Position numbers and translations under genes: made by a program. Shown here piece after piece: positions 47,037-55,071 of a stretch of DNA of 64,000 nucleotides; position 1 is the first letter of the stretch; each line of letters opens with the position of its first letter. Source of the stretch: Lachnospiraceae bacterium (GTDB lineage Bacteria; Bacillota; Clostridia; Lachnospirales; Lachnospiraceae); assembly GCA_910575075.1 (NCBI GenBank), contig CAJTCY010000014.1:62001-126000 (forward strand), given 5' to 3'. Under the pieces are notes generated by a model. That model was not told where the DNA came from. It saw only the letters and a list, made by a program, of their open reading frames with translations, and did no database searches.

Positions 47037-47449
47037 TTCTCCTTTGTTTCCTTATTTTTCAATTCTTCGATAATTTCTTCTAACTGTTTTACCAATCCCT
47101 CTTCATCTGCCTCATTTACTTCATTTACCATTGCTACAGTCACCGCCGCAATGGAATTTTTTTCAATCCCTTTTGAGACTACGAGTTTGGCAGCATATTG
47201 TTCCTTTGTGATCACGGGAATAAACTGTCTTGCATACTGTGTGCCGCACTGTACAGTTCCGCAAACCTCTATCATGCCTTTTTTCAGCAATGAGCGCAGC
47301 ATCATATGTATATAATTCCCATTCCAAGAACGGTCGGCGGAAATATCCAGGATATCAACACTGGTCAGGGGTTTCTTCCTTTCCCAAAATATTTCCATTA
47401 AATCTTCTTCACTGTTTGTCAAATGTTTTGCTTTTTTAAAAATCTTCAT
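47033..47449 (-). CDS. BlaI/MecI/CopY-family repressor
   Basis: A 138-residue winged-helix repressor: LTNSEEDLMEIFWERKKPLT, MLRSLLKKGMIEVCGT and the dimerization C-terminus with LVKQLEEIIEELKNKE. It heads the operon blaI-blaR-permease-ATPase. A TACT-N10-AGTA dyad upstream (47493-47510) is the likely operator. Release follows cleavage by the M56 protease in known systems. Confidence 0.9.
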   Translation of the reverse strand: MKIFKKAKHLTNSEEDLMEIFWERKKPLTSVDILDISADRSWNGNYIHMMLRSLLKKGMIEVCGTVQCGTQYARQFIPVITKEQYAAKLVVSKGIEKNSIAAVTVAMVNEVNEADEEGLVKQLEEIIEELKNKETKEK

Positions 47450-47492
47450 TATTTATTACGCATCCTTTTCATTTACTATTAACATTTTTTGT

Positions 47493-47510
47493 TACTGTTT
47501 AAGAATAGTA
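47493..47510 (-). promoter_or_regulatory. probable BlaI-type operator
   Basis: TACTGTTTAAGAATAGTA forms an 18-bp dyad with TACT/AGTA outer arms, like known BlaI/MecI operators, about 45 bases upstream of the repressor start. The surrounding AT-rich stretch holds possible -10 sequences. Confidence 0.55.
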
Positions 47511-47682
47511 TATATTAATATGTGAATAAAGTCAATAAAAACATGAAAACATGTTAAAAAGCTGCTTGTTAAAAAGAGCAGTTTCTGCAGTGGTCTCCGC
47601 AAATAAAGAAGACAGAAATTTAATATTCTAGTTTTTGTATTATCTTCATATTTTATTTATAAAGATAGTAAGGTGGTAACAT

Positions 47683-47829
47683 ATGAAAAAAAGAATAGAA
47701 GTAATCATGGCAGTACTGTTGCTTTTAGGTGCGTGCTTTTTTGCACGGGAAGGAGTCTCCGTTGTGGATAACCTGAAGGTACAGACAGGGCAGGTGTGTA
47801 TTGTCATTGATGCCGGACATGGAGGATGA
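47683..47829 (+). pseudogene. N-terminal fragment of an N-acetylmuramoyl-L-alanine amidase
   Basis: A 48-codon frame from ATG 47683 (after AAGGTGGTAAC) has a membrane anchor (IEVIMAVLLLLGACFF) and the first Amidase_3 motif VCIVIDAGHGG, then TGA. The rest of the enzyme, including the other zinc ligands and catalytic Glu, is absent. CwlD/AmiC-like enzymes cleave peptide stems off peptidoglycan. The break is probably due to a mobile-element event. Confidence 0.7.
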
Positions 47830-47831
47830 CG

Positions 47832-47858
47832 GCTGCGCAAATGAGAAAGATAAAATAC
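47832..47858 (+). repeat. 27-bp direct repeat, left copy
   Basis: Begins GCTGCGCAA and ends AAAGATAAAATAC; 24 of 27 positions match 60152-60178. It is placed at the break of the amidase fragment. Confidence 0.65.
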
Positions 47859-47958
47859 GTAAAGTTAAAAATTTCAGATGAGAATAAGGCTGTTTTATCC
47901 AAGAGATTTTAGAAAGTATTGAGTAAAAGAATGATATGAAACAGTGTTAAGATATTTC

Positions 47959-47987
47959 GGCGGGTCAGCGATGGCTCGTCTTTTTTT
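47959..47987 (+). terminator. terminator-like element, left copy
   Basis: GGCGGGTCAGCGATGGCTCG, able to form a 6-bp stem with two G-U pairs, followed by TC and seven T. The same sequence recurs at 60345-60372. Confidence 0.55.
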
Positions 47988-47988
47988 C

Positions 47989-48450
47989 TTATAGGAAAGA
48001 CCTTGTCACGCTAAAGCGTGAAAGTTTGTTTCCTATAAGGATTCAGGTGTCAAAAGGTGGTATTATAAATGCTTATTGGCAATTTGCACAAATAAATACA
48101 AACGTTGTGGAAACTGTCCCAGACAGAAGAATTTCTAAGTGTTCCAGCAAAAAAATATTGAAATTTTACGCAACCAGCTTATATTCGCCATCCCTGGCTC
48201 AGATAAGCCTTTTCCAAACATCCTGTTTGGAAATTGCTGGTTCTAAATCGAACACTAAGAAATTCTACCTGTCAGGACAATCCACAACTTTTTGTACCTA
48301 TTTGTGCAAATTGCCAGCTTCATTTTATTTCACTACCTTTTGACACCCGAATCCTATAAGAAAAATAACAATTATGCGCAGTTCGCGGAGAAGAAGTTGC
48401 TGCTTCACAGCCCGCTCACGCGCGGAGAATGCGTAAAAAGCATTCTTTTT
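47989..48450. repeat. dispersed repeat A, copy split by a fold-back element
   Basis: The left part (47989-48039: CTTATAGGAAA...TTTCCTATAAG around CACGCTAAAGCGTG) and right part (48361-48450: GCAGTTCGCGGAGAAGAAG to GCATTC) together match 28031-28172 in order. The 314-bp element lies between them. Confidence 0.75.
48040..48353. mobile_element. 314-bp fold-back insertion element (MITE-like)
   Basis: Terminal inverted repeats start GATTCAGGTGTCAAAAGGT on the left and match the right end at 20 of 22 positions. Further inner pairs (GGCAATTTGCACAAATA, GAATTTCTAAGTGTTC and others) make it an imperfect palindrome over nearly its whole length. CTATAAG is duplicated at both sides (48033-48039 and 48354-48360). 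The uninterrupted target is seen in the paralogous repeat at 28071-28079. No protein is encoded, so it must rely on a transposase encoded elsewhere if it moves. Confidence 0.8.
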
Positions 48451-48549
48451 TATATAATAAAGAGAGCCCCATCCTGCCATTTGGCGTGTTATAGTATTTA
48501 ATGAGTGTTTTACTTCGTGAAAAAAGGTTGCTTCGTGAAATATTACTAA

Positions 48550-49327
48550 AAAAATAAAGCAATCAATCCGAAAAAAATATTACTACGTTGTAATGATTGT
48601 TACTTTAGTACATATGATTTAGCAAGTTTACGTCATAATGAAGAAAGTTATCTGGAAGGAGTCATAGATTCCAGCCAGGATGTGGATTATTATTCTTTTT
48701 CTTACCAAGAAAAAAAAATTATATGCTAAGATGGGGATTTCTTCGGAAGTAACTATTATGTTAGAGTGTCCAAATAGCAACTGCAATTTGATATTGTATG
48801 ATTCTTATGGAAATCAGATTGGAATGGCAGAAGATGATGGAAATGGCAATAAAAAACTAACAATACCAGATTGGGATTGTGTTACATCACAATATACTAT
48901 TAAAGTAGAAAGTACAGATCATGCACCAAATTTGGAAGAAAGCTCTTATCGTATAAGGATAATGGAAACAAAAAGCAAAGATGGTCAAAGTAATAGTGTA
49001 CATCATGCTTGGGAAATGGGAAACGCTGGCAATGCTGAAAATCGGGACGAAATAAGAAAGAAATACGAAGGATTATATAAAGAACAGCTTGATAGATTGC
49101 ATAAAATGCAGTTTGAAGCATTACCAGACAGCGAAAAATATCGGGGAACTGCTACTGTTGAAGAATTATTATGCAAAATGAAAAATGGTGAGCAGTTGGA
49201 TCATAAAGAGATGCTTAAGGACTATGAAAGCAAATATGGACTGGACAACATTATAAATTTTAATATTAAGTATCAGGTCTCTGATTCCGAATTAATTGTC
49301 ATAGATCCAATTGTTAGTATAAAATAG
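48550..49327 (+). pseudogene. PPC (pre-peptidase C-terminal) domain protein, frameshifted and without a start
   Basis: The frame ending at 49327 contains EVTIMLECPNSNCNLILYDS and YGNQIGMAEDDGNGNKKLTI, the second half of a PPC-like beta-sandwich. The matching first half (STYDLASLRHNEESYLEGVI, then DSSQDVDYYSFSYQ) is upstream in another frame. The two are separated by a run of nine A at 48710-48718, so one fewer A would join them. No start codon lies in the upstream frame after the TAA at 48547. The C-terminal 100 residues are helical and unfamiliar. A separate short start at 48680 is possible. Confidence 0.6.
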
Positions 49328-49407
49328 GCAAACAGCATCGGATATTATAATAAACATAAATTTTGGTTATCACAAAACATCAAACGTAAGAGCTGAGGAG
49401 GCAGGTT

Positions 49408-49887
49408 ATGGGACAGATAGAATTTCGATATGCCCAAGAGAAAGACGTATCTTTGATATTGTTTTTTATTAAAGAACTGGCAGAATATGAAAAAATGCAG
49501 GATCAAGTAACAGCGACAGAAGAATTACTGCGTGAGTGGATTTTCCGCAGAAATAGAGCAGAGGTTGTTTTTGCCGTTAAGGATGGCAAGGAGGTCGGAT
49601 TCGCTTTATTTTTTCACAATTTCTCAACCTTCCTTGGAAGAGCTGGAATATATCTGGAAGATTTATATGTCAGACCTGAATTCCGTGGCAAGGGATATGG
49701 AAAAGCTCTTTTGAAAAAGCTTGCGCAAATTGCGGTTGCACGTGGCTGCGGAAGACTGGAATGGTCTTGTCTGGACTGGAACGAACCAAGTATTGGATTT
49801 TACCGTTCTTTAGGGGCAGGGTCAATGGATGAATGGACAGTTTACCGTATGGATGGCAATTTACTGGAAGACTTCGGAAAGGAATAG
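49408..49887 (+). CDS. GNAT acetyltransferase, diamine/thialysine SSAT-like
   Basis: A 159-residue GNAT enzyme. IYLEDLYVRPEFRGKGYGKALL contains the acetyl-CoA loop RGKGYG, and LEWSCLDWNEPSIGFYRSLGA with EWTVYRMDG matches the spermidine/spermine N1-acetyltransferase subgroup, including the early ELAEYEKMQDQV. It probably acetylates a small polyamine or amino acid amine. AGGAGGCAGGTT precedes the start. Confidence 0.85.
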   Translation: MGQIEFRYAQEKDVSLILFFIKELAEYEKMQDQVTATEELLREWIFRRNRAEVVFAVKDGKEVGFALFFHNFSTFLGRAGIYLEDLYVRPEFRGKGYGKALLKKLAQIAVARGCGRLEWSCLDWNEPSIGFYRSLGAGSMDEWTVYRMDGNLLEDFGKE

Positions 49888-49990
49888 ACTTAAGGTTATT
49901 TAACGGTATAATACAAATTTTAATAACATTTCTTACTCATATCTCAATTTTATGTAATCGGTCAAATCAATTGCATTATAAAATCAACTA

Positions 49991-50040
49991 TTTTCCCTTG
50001 TTTTCGTCCTTATCAGACCGAAACAAGGGAAAAGCTTTTT
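49991..50040 (+). terminator. rho-independent terminator
   Basis: TTTTCCCTTGTTTTCG pairs with CGAAACAAGGGAAAA, followed by GCTTTTT, about 100 bases after the GNAT gene. The remainder of the 470-base gap before pstS holds the Pho box and nothing else I can support. Confidence 0.8.
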
Positions 50041-50265
50041 AATTACCCACAATCTTATACAAAATCCTTTCGGAAGCTTGTTTCGCTTCTCTGGCGGCAT
50101 AGCGTAAACATTCGCAGCGCATGAAGGGGTACAGTATACGTTACAAGTGTTTATAAACTATGGAACATTTAAGGAAGAGGTGGATAAAAAGGGGGATGGA
50201 GAAGATGCCGAATGATCCGTCATGGATTTATCGTCATAGCAGGACATGTTCCAGTCATTGAAAGA

Positions 50266-50321
50266 TTAACATAGAATTAACATACACGTACTTTTAGAAT
50301 TAACATGGATGAATCTATACT
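50266..50321 (+). promoter_or_regulatory. Pho box and promoter of the pst operon
   Basis: TTAACA occurs at 50266-50271 and again 11 bases later at 50277-50282, and a third copy at 50300-50305, the spacing used by PhoP/PhoB-type direct repeats. A TATACT -10 box lies at 50316-50321. This predicts activation under phosphate starvation by the response regulator encoded in the same operon. Confidence 0.8.
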
Positions 50322-50360
50322 GTATTCGTACAAAAAAATAATTCAAAGGAGTGCGTTATT

Positions 50361-51209
50361 ATGAAGAAATTTATTACATTTGCAGCTGCATTAGCATTGC
50401 TTGCAGGAGTTATGACAGGATGCGGTACAGACAATTCATCCAGTAAATCAGATATGGGCGGCAAAAAAGCAGAAAGTTCACAGACCGTATCTACAGACGG
50501 TTCTACCTCGATGGAAAAAGTCATCGGTTTCCTGAGTGAGGCATACATGGAAGAAAAAGAGAACATTAAGGTTACTTATAATCCCACAGGTTCCAGTGCA
50601 GGTATTCAGGCGGTATCAGAGGGAAGATGTGATATCGGGCTGGCAAGCCGGGATTTGAAAGAGGAGGAACAGTCAGACCTAACTGCTACAGTGGTTGCCA
50701 TTGATGGAATTGGAATTGTCATAAATCCGGACAATCCGGTTACTGATTTGAGCGTGGAACAGGTTGGCAGGATTTATACAGGAGAGATTAGTAACTGGAA
50801 AGAGGTTGGCGGGAAAGACGCGCCCATTGTCTGCATTGGGCGTGAGGCAGCCTCCGGAACAAGGGACGGTTTTGAGGAAGTTACCGGTACAAAGGATAAA
50901 TGCAAATATTCTCAGGAGCTTACATCAACTGGAGATGTGGTACAGACGGTAGCCGGCAATCCGAACGCCATTGGCTATGCCTCTGTTGCCTCTGTAAACG
51001 ATAGTGTCAGGGCAGTCAGTATTGAAGGCATAGAACCAACGACAGAGACAATTCAGAACGGGCAGTATAAAATTCAGAGAAACTTTGTGCTGGTCACAAA
51101 AAAAGATGCCTCTCTTTCTGAGGCGGCACAGGAGTTTTTTGATTTTGCCACAAGTGAGCAGGCAGATGATCTGATTACACAGGCTGGAGCAGTGCCAATC
51201 AAACGATAG
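50361..51209 (+). CDS. pstS: phosphate-binding lipoprotein PstS
   Basis: A 282-residue substrate-binding protein of the high-affinity phosphate importer. The lipobox AGVMTGC puts the lipid-bearing Cys at residue 21, so it is tethered outside the membrane. Ligand motifs include STDGSTSMEKVIGF and REAASGTRDGFEEV (typical SxGT/RxxGSGT phosphate contacts) and NPTGSSAG. It heads the operon; pstC follows after 9 bases. Confidence 0.95.
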   Translation: MKKFITFAAALALLAGVMTGCGTDNSSSKSDMGGKKAESSQTVSTDGSTSMEKVIGFLSEAYMEEKENIKVTYNPTGSSAGIQAVSEGRCDIGLASRDLKEEEQSDLTATVVAIDGIGIVINPDNPVTDLSVEQVGRIYTGEISNWKEVGGKDAPIVCIGREAASGTRDGFEEVTGTKDKCKYSQELTSTGDVVQTVAGNPNAIGYASVASVNDSVRAVSIEGIEPTTETIQNGQYKIQRNFVLVTKKDASLSEAAQEFFDFATSEQADDLITQAGAVPIKR

Positions 51210-51218
51210 GAGGCTGTT

Positions 51219-52109
51219 ATGAATGTTATGAATAAGATAAAAAAGACGGCGGGACTGATAGAAAAAGCAATGAATCTGCTATTCCTGATGTGTGGTATGC
51301 TTACCATTCTATTTGTCTTACTCATTACAGTATTTCTTGTAACAAGCGGGATTCCGGCAATACAGAAAATTGGGCTTTCTGATTTCCTTTTTGGAAAGTC
51401 ATGGGCATCCACTGCTGTTCCTCCTTCTTATGGTATCCTGCCTTTTATACTGACATCGGTGTATGGAACCTGCGGAGCAATACTTATTGGAGTACCGATC
51501 GGGCTTTTGTGTGCCATTTTTCTGGCGAAAATGTCTCCGCAGGGAATTGGCAGCATTGTGAGGAATGTGGTGGATCTGCTGGCGGGAATCCCTTCTGTTG
51601 TTTATGGATTGGTGGGAATGATACTGATCGTGCCGTCTGTCAGGGAACTCTTTCATCTTCCCGATGGGGCAAATCTGTTTTCGGCTGTCCTTGTCCTTGC
51701 TATCATGATTCTTCCTTCGGTCATATCCGTTTCGGAGACAGCGATTAAGGCAGTGCCGAAAGAATATGAGGAGGCATCTCTTGCATTGGGGGCAACTAAG
51801 ACGGAAACAGTATTTAAGGTAGTAGTACCGGCAGCAAAAAGCGGCATTATTACAGCCGTCGTGCTGGGAATCGGCAGGGCAATCGGCGAGGCAATGGCTG
51901 TGATGATGGTAGCAGGAAATGTCGCCAACATGCCCAAACTATTTGGCAGTGTGCGATTTCTGACAACAGCCGTAGCAAGTGAGATGTCTTATTCCTCCGG
52001 ATTGCAGCGGCAGGCGCTTTTTTCCATTGCCCTTGTGTTGTTCCTGTTTATTATGGCTATCAATGTTGTCCTAAATCTGATTGTGAAAGGAAGAAGACAA
52101 AATGGCTGA
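51219..52109 (+). CDS. pstC: phosphate ABC permease PstC
   Basis: A 296-residue membrane subunit with six helices and the EAA-like loop EEASLALGATKTETVFKVVV, which contacts PstB. GATAGGAGGCTG precedes ATG 51219. It overlaps pstA by 8 bases, which indicates coupled translation. Confidence 0.94.
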   Translation: MNVMNKIKKTAGLIEKAMNLLFLMCGMLTILFVLLITVFLVTSGIPAIQKIGLSDFLFGKSWASTAVPPSYGILPFILTSVYGTCGAILIGVPIGLLCAIFLAKMSPQGIGSIVRNVVDLLAGIPSVVYGLVGMILIVPSVRELFHLPDGANLFSAVLVLAIMILPSVISVSETAIKAVPKEYEEASLALGATKTETVFKVVVPAAKSGIITAVVLGIGRAIGEAMAVMMVAGNVANMPKLFGSVRFLTTAVASEMSYSSGLQRQALFSIALVLFLFIMAINVVLNLIVKGRRQNG

Positions 52110-52959
52110 TACAATTTCCAAGACAAGAAAAATGAAAGGATTACTTTGGAATATACTAATGTATCTGGCAGCAGGGTTGATTTGCGTTCTTCTGCTGGGA
52201 TTGATCGGGTACATCCTTTATCGTGGAATCCCCTATATTTCATGGGAACTTATCTCCACGAAACCCAGTCTCCTGAAGGGAACGGTTGGGATCCTTCCTA
52301 ATATTCTGAATACGGTATATATTATCATCCTGACACTTATCATTGTATTGCCGCTTGGGGCAGGTGCAGCTATTTATCTGAATGAGTATGCAAAGAACAG
52401 AAAACTTGTGAGGGTAATTGAGCTGGCAACGGAAACACTTGCAGGAATCCCATCTATCATATATGGACTGGTTGGTATGCTGGTGTTTGTACAGTTTTTT
52501 TCATTGGGAACAAGTTTGCTTGCAGGATCGCTTACGCTTGTGGTTATGACACTGCCGACGATTATCCGCACCACACAGGAAAGCCTGAAAACCGTGCCTG
52601 CGTCATATCGGGAAGGTTCATTGGGGCTGGGCGCAGGAAAATGGTACATGATTCGTACCGTTGTCCTGCCCTGTGTGATTGACGGTGTTGTGACAGGATG
52701 CATTTTGTCCATAGGCAGAGTGGTAGGAGAAAGTGCGGCACTTTTGTTTACTGCTGGAATGGCAAATGAAATGTTAAGTGCGGTAGGGGCTGTGCAGCCG
52801 GGAAATGCCGGTTCTTCCCTGACTGTCGCCCTCTATATGTATGCAAAGGAACGGGGGCAGTTTGACATCGCCTTTGCGATTGCTGTGATACTGCTGTTAC
52901 TGACATTCCTCATCAATATGTCAGCGAAACTGGCAGCAAAAAAACTAAGGAGAGAGTAA
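52102..52959 (+). CDS. pstA: phosphate ABC permease PstA
   Basis: A 285-residue membrane subunit, partner of PstC, with six helices and the coupling loop REGSLGLGAGKWYMIRTVVL. It overlaps the end of pstC; pstB follows after 3 bases. Confidence 0.94.
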   Translation: MADTISKTRKMKGLLWNILMYLAAGLICVLLLGLIGYILYRGIPYISWELISTKPSLLKGTVGILPNILNTVYIIILTLIIVLPLGAGAAIYLNEYAKNRKLVRVIELATETLAGIPSIIYGLVGMLVFVQFFSLGTSLLAGSLTLVVMTLPTIIRTTQESLKTVPASYREGSLGLGAGKWYMIRTVVLPCVIDGVVTGCILSIGRVVGESAALLFTAGMANEMLSAVGAVQPGNAGSSLTVALYMYAKERGQFDIAFAIAVILLLLTFLINMSAKLAAKKLRRE

Positions 52960-52962
52960 GAT

Positions 52963-53715
52963 ATGAATGATATGATTACAACGAAAGATTTGAATTTATG
53001 GTATGGCTTGAACCATGCCCTGAAAAATATCAATCTGTCTCTGCCGGAAAAGGAAATTACGGCTCTGATCGGACCCTCCGGATGTGGCAAATCTACTTAC
53101 TTAAAAACCCTTAACCGTATGAATGACTTAGTAGAGAATTGCCGGATCGAGGGTGAGATAAAACTGTCAGGAACAGATATTTACCGGGAAATGGATGTCA
53201 ATATTTTGCGCAAACGTGTGGGAATGGTGTTTCAGAAACCAAATCCATTTCCTATGAGTATTTATGACAACATTGCCTATGGACCGAGAATACATGGAGT
53301 TAAGTCGAGAGTGAAACTGGATGAAATCGTGGAGCGAACACTTAAACAGGCCGCTATCTGGGAAGAATGTAAAGACAGGCTGAAAAAAAGTGCATTGGGA
53401 ATGAGCGGCGGACAGCAGCAGAGACTCTGTATTGCGAGGGCACTTGCCGTTGAACCGGAGGTTCTTCTGATGGATGAGCCCACATCAGCGCTTGATCCGA
53501 TTTCCACTTCCAAGATTGAAGATTTGGTAATGGAATTAAAGGAAAATTACACGATTATTATGGTAACGCACAATATGCAGCAGGCGGTGCGGATTGCGGA
53601 TAAAACGGCTTTCTTTTTGTTAGGAGATGTCGTCGAATTTGACAGTACGGAAAAGATGTTCTCCTCTCCTTCCGACAAGAGGACAGAGGATTATATTACA
53701 GGGAGGTTTGGATAA
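52963..53715 (+). CDS. pstB: phosphate ABC ATPase PstB
   Basis: A 250-residue ATPase: Walker [10 protein letters not shown], PstB-type [19 protein letters not shown], signature MSGGQQQR and Walker [14 protein letters not shown]. It drives phosphate import through PstCA. The stop overlaps the phoU start (TAATG). Confidence 0.95.
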   Translation: MNDMITTKDLNLWYGLNHALKNINLSLPEKEITALIGPSGCGKSTYLKTLNRMNDLVENCRIEGEIKLSGTDIYREMDVNILRKRVGMVFQKPNPFPMSIYDNIAYGPRIHGVKSRVKLDEIVERTLKQAAIWEECKDRLKKSALGMSGGQQQRLCIARALAVEPEVLLMDEPTSALDPISTSKIEDLVMELKENYTIIMVTHNMQQAVRIADKTAFFLLGDVVEFDSTEKMFSSPSDKRTEDYITGRFG

Positions 53716-54416
53716 TGCGGAATAAATTTGACAGACAGTTATCACAGCTTAATGCAGAACTGATTACAATGGGAGCATTGTGTGAGGAGGCAATTGCCAA
53801 TGCAGTAAAATATCTGACAGACAGTGATGAGGACAGCAGGGATGCCTGCCTTGCAGCCGACAGCCAGATTGATGAAAAGGAGAGGGATATTGAAACACTC
53901 TGTATGAAACTGATTTTGCAGCAGCAGCCGGTGGCCGGGGATTTACGGGTAGTTTCCTCAGCTCTGAAAATGATTTCCGACATGGAACGGATCGGAGACC
54001 AGGCGTCGGATATCGTGGAAATAGCGCCCTATGTGGCAGAAAGCGGTATTGAGGACAGCACACATATCCGGGATATGGCAGACGCTGTCATCAAGATGGT
54101 TTCGGAAAGTGTGGAATCCTTTGTGAAGATGGATATGGATATTGCTTATCAGGCAATAGAACATGATAATCTGGTGGATGAATTGTTTGACAAGGTAAAG
54201 GACGAGTTGATAAAATCTATAACAGAGAGCGGCCGCAATGCGGAAGCGCTGATTGATTTGCTGATGATTGCAAAATATTTTGAACGCATTGGCGATCATG
54301 CGGAAAATATTGCCGAGTGGGTAGTGTATTCCATTACGGGAAAACATAAAAATCAGTCCCACCATCGGGAACAGGACACAAGGAGGGATCCCCATGATTT
54401 ATCTGGTGGAAGATGA
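53715..54416 (+). CDS. phoU: phosphate signalling protein PhoU
   Basis: A 233-residue helical protein with two PhoU repeats; DLRVVSSALKMISDMERIGDQ and LMIAKYFERIGDHAENIAEW are the metal-binding E/DxxxD motifs. It links PstSCAB transport state to PhoR and lowers Pho signalling when phosphate is plentiful. It overlaps the regulator gene by 23 bases. Confidence 0.93.
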   Translation: MRNKFDRQLSQLNAELITMGALCEEAIANAVKYLTDSDEDSRDACLAADSQIDEKERDIETLCMKLILQQQPVAGDLRVVSSALKMISDMERIGDQASDIVEIAPYVAESGIEDSTHIRDMADAVIKMVSESVESFVKMDMDIAYQAIEHDNLVDELFDKVKDELIKSITESGRNAEALIDLLMIAKYFERIGDHAENIAEWVVYSITGKHKNQSHHREQDTRRDPHDLSGGR

Positions 54417-55071
54417 TGACAATATCAGAAAACTTGTAAAGTATGCTCTGGCAAAAGAGGGATTTGAGGTGACAGGTTTCTCTGTTCCAACGGAATTTTG
54501 GGAACATATGCGTACTGTTATGCCGCAGCTTGTCATACTGGACATTATGCTTCCGGAAGAAGATGGCCTGTCTATCCTGAAAAGACTGAAAGAGAACAAT
54601 AAAACAGAGCAGATTCCCGTCATGATGCTTACTGCAAAAGACAGTGAATTTGACAAGGTCACAGGTCTTGACATGGGAGCAGATGATTATATCGCGAAAC
54701 CTTTCGGGACAATGGAACTGATTTCAAGAGTACGGGCAGTCATCCGCCGCTATGACAAGACGAGATCGAAGAACATATTTCAGATTGGAGAACTGTATGT
54801 AGAGCCTGCAAAGCACATTATTTCAGTTTCCGGCCAGGAAATAGAGCTTTCCTATAAGGAGTATCTGCTGCTGATTGTTCTTCTGGAAGCAGAAGGCAGC
54901 GTAGTAGACCGTAACACCCTGCTTACCAGAGTGTGGGGGGAATATTATACTGAGTCAAGAACCTTGGACGTCCATATCCGCAAGCTGCGGGTAAAGCTGG
55001 GTGAGGCGGGCAGTCTGATTCAGACAGTAAAGGGCATTGGTTATAAAATAGGGGGTGGCAGCTATGCATAA
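54394..55071 (+). CDS. OmpR/PhoB-type response regulator
   Basis: A 225-residue regulator with a receiver domain (acidic pocket EDDD at 6-9, phosphoacceptor D50 in VILDIML, Lys in MLTAKD) and a winged-helix output domain ending LDVHIRKLRVKLGEAGSLI. Its position in the pst operon and the Pho box upstream of pstS make PhoB/PhoP the likely identity. AGGAGGGATCCCC precedes ATG 54394 within phoU. Confidence 0.92.
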   Translation: MIYLVEDDDNIRKLVKYALAKEGFEVTGFSVPTEFWEHMRTVMPQLVILDIMLPEEDGLSILKRLKENNKTEQIPVMMLTAKDSEFDKVTGLDMGADDYIAKPFGTMELISRVRAVIRRYDKTRSKNIFQIGELYVEPAKHIISVSGQEIELSYKEYLLLIVLLEAEGSVVDRNTLLTRVWGEYYTESRTLDVHIRKLRVKLGEAGSLIQTVKGIGYKIGGGSYA

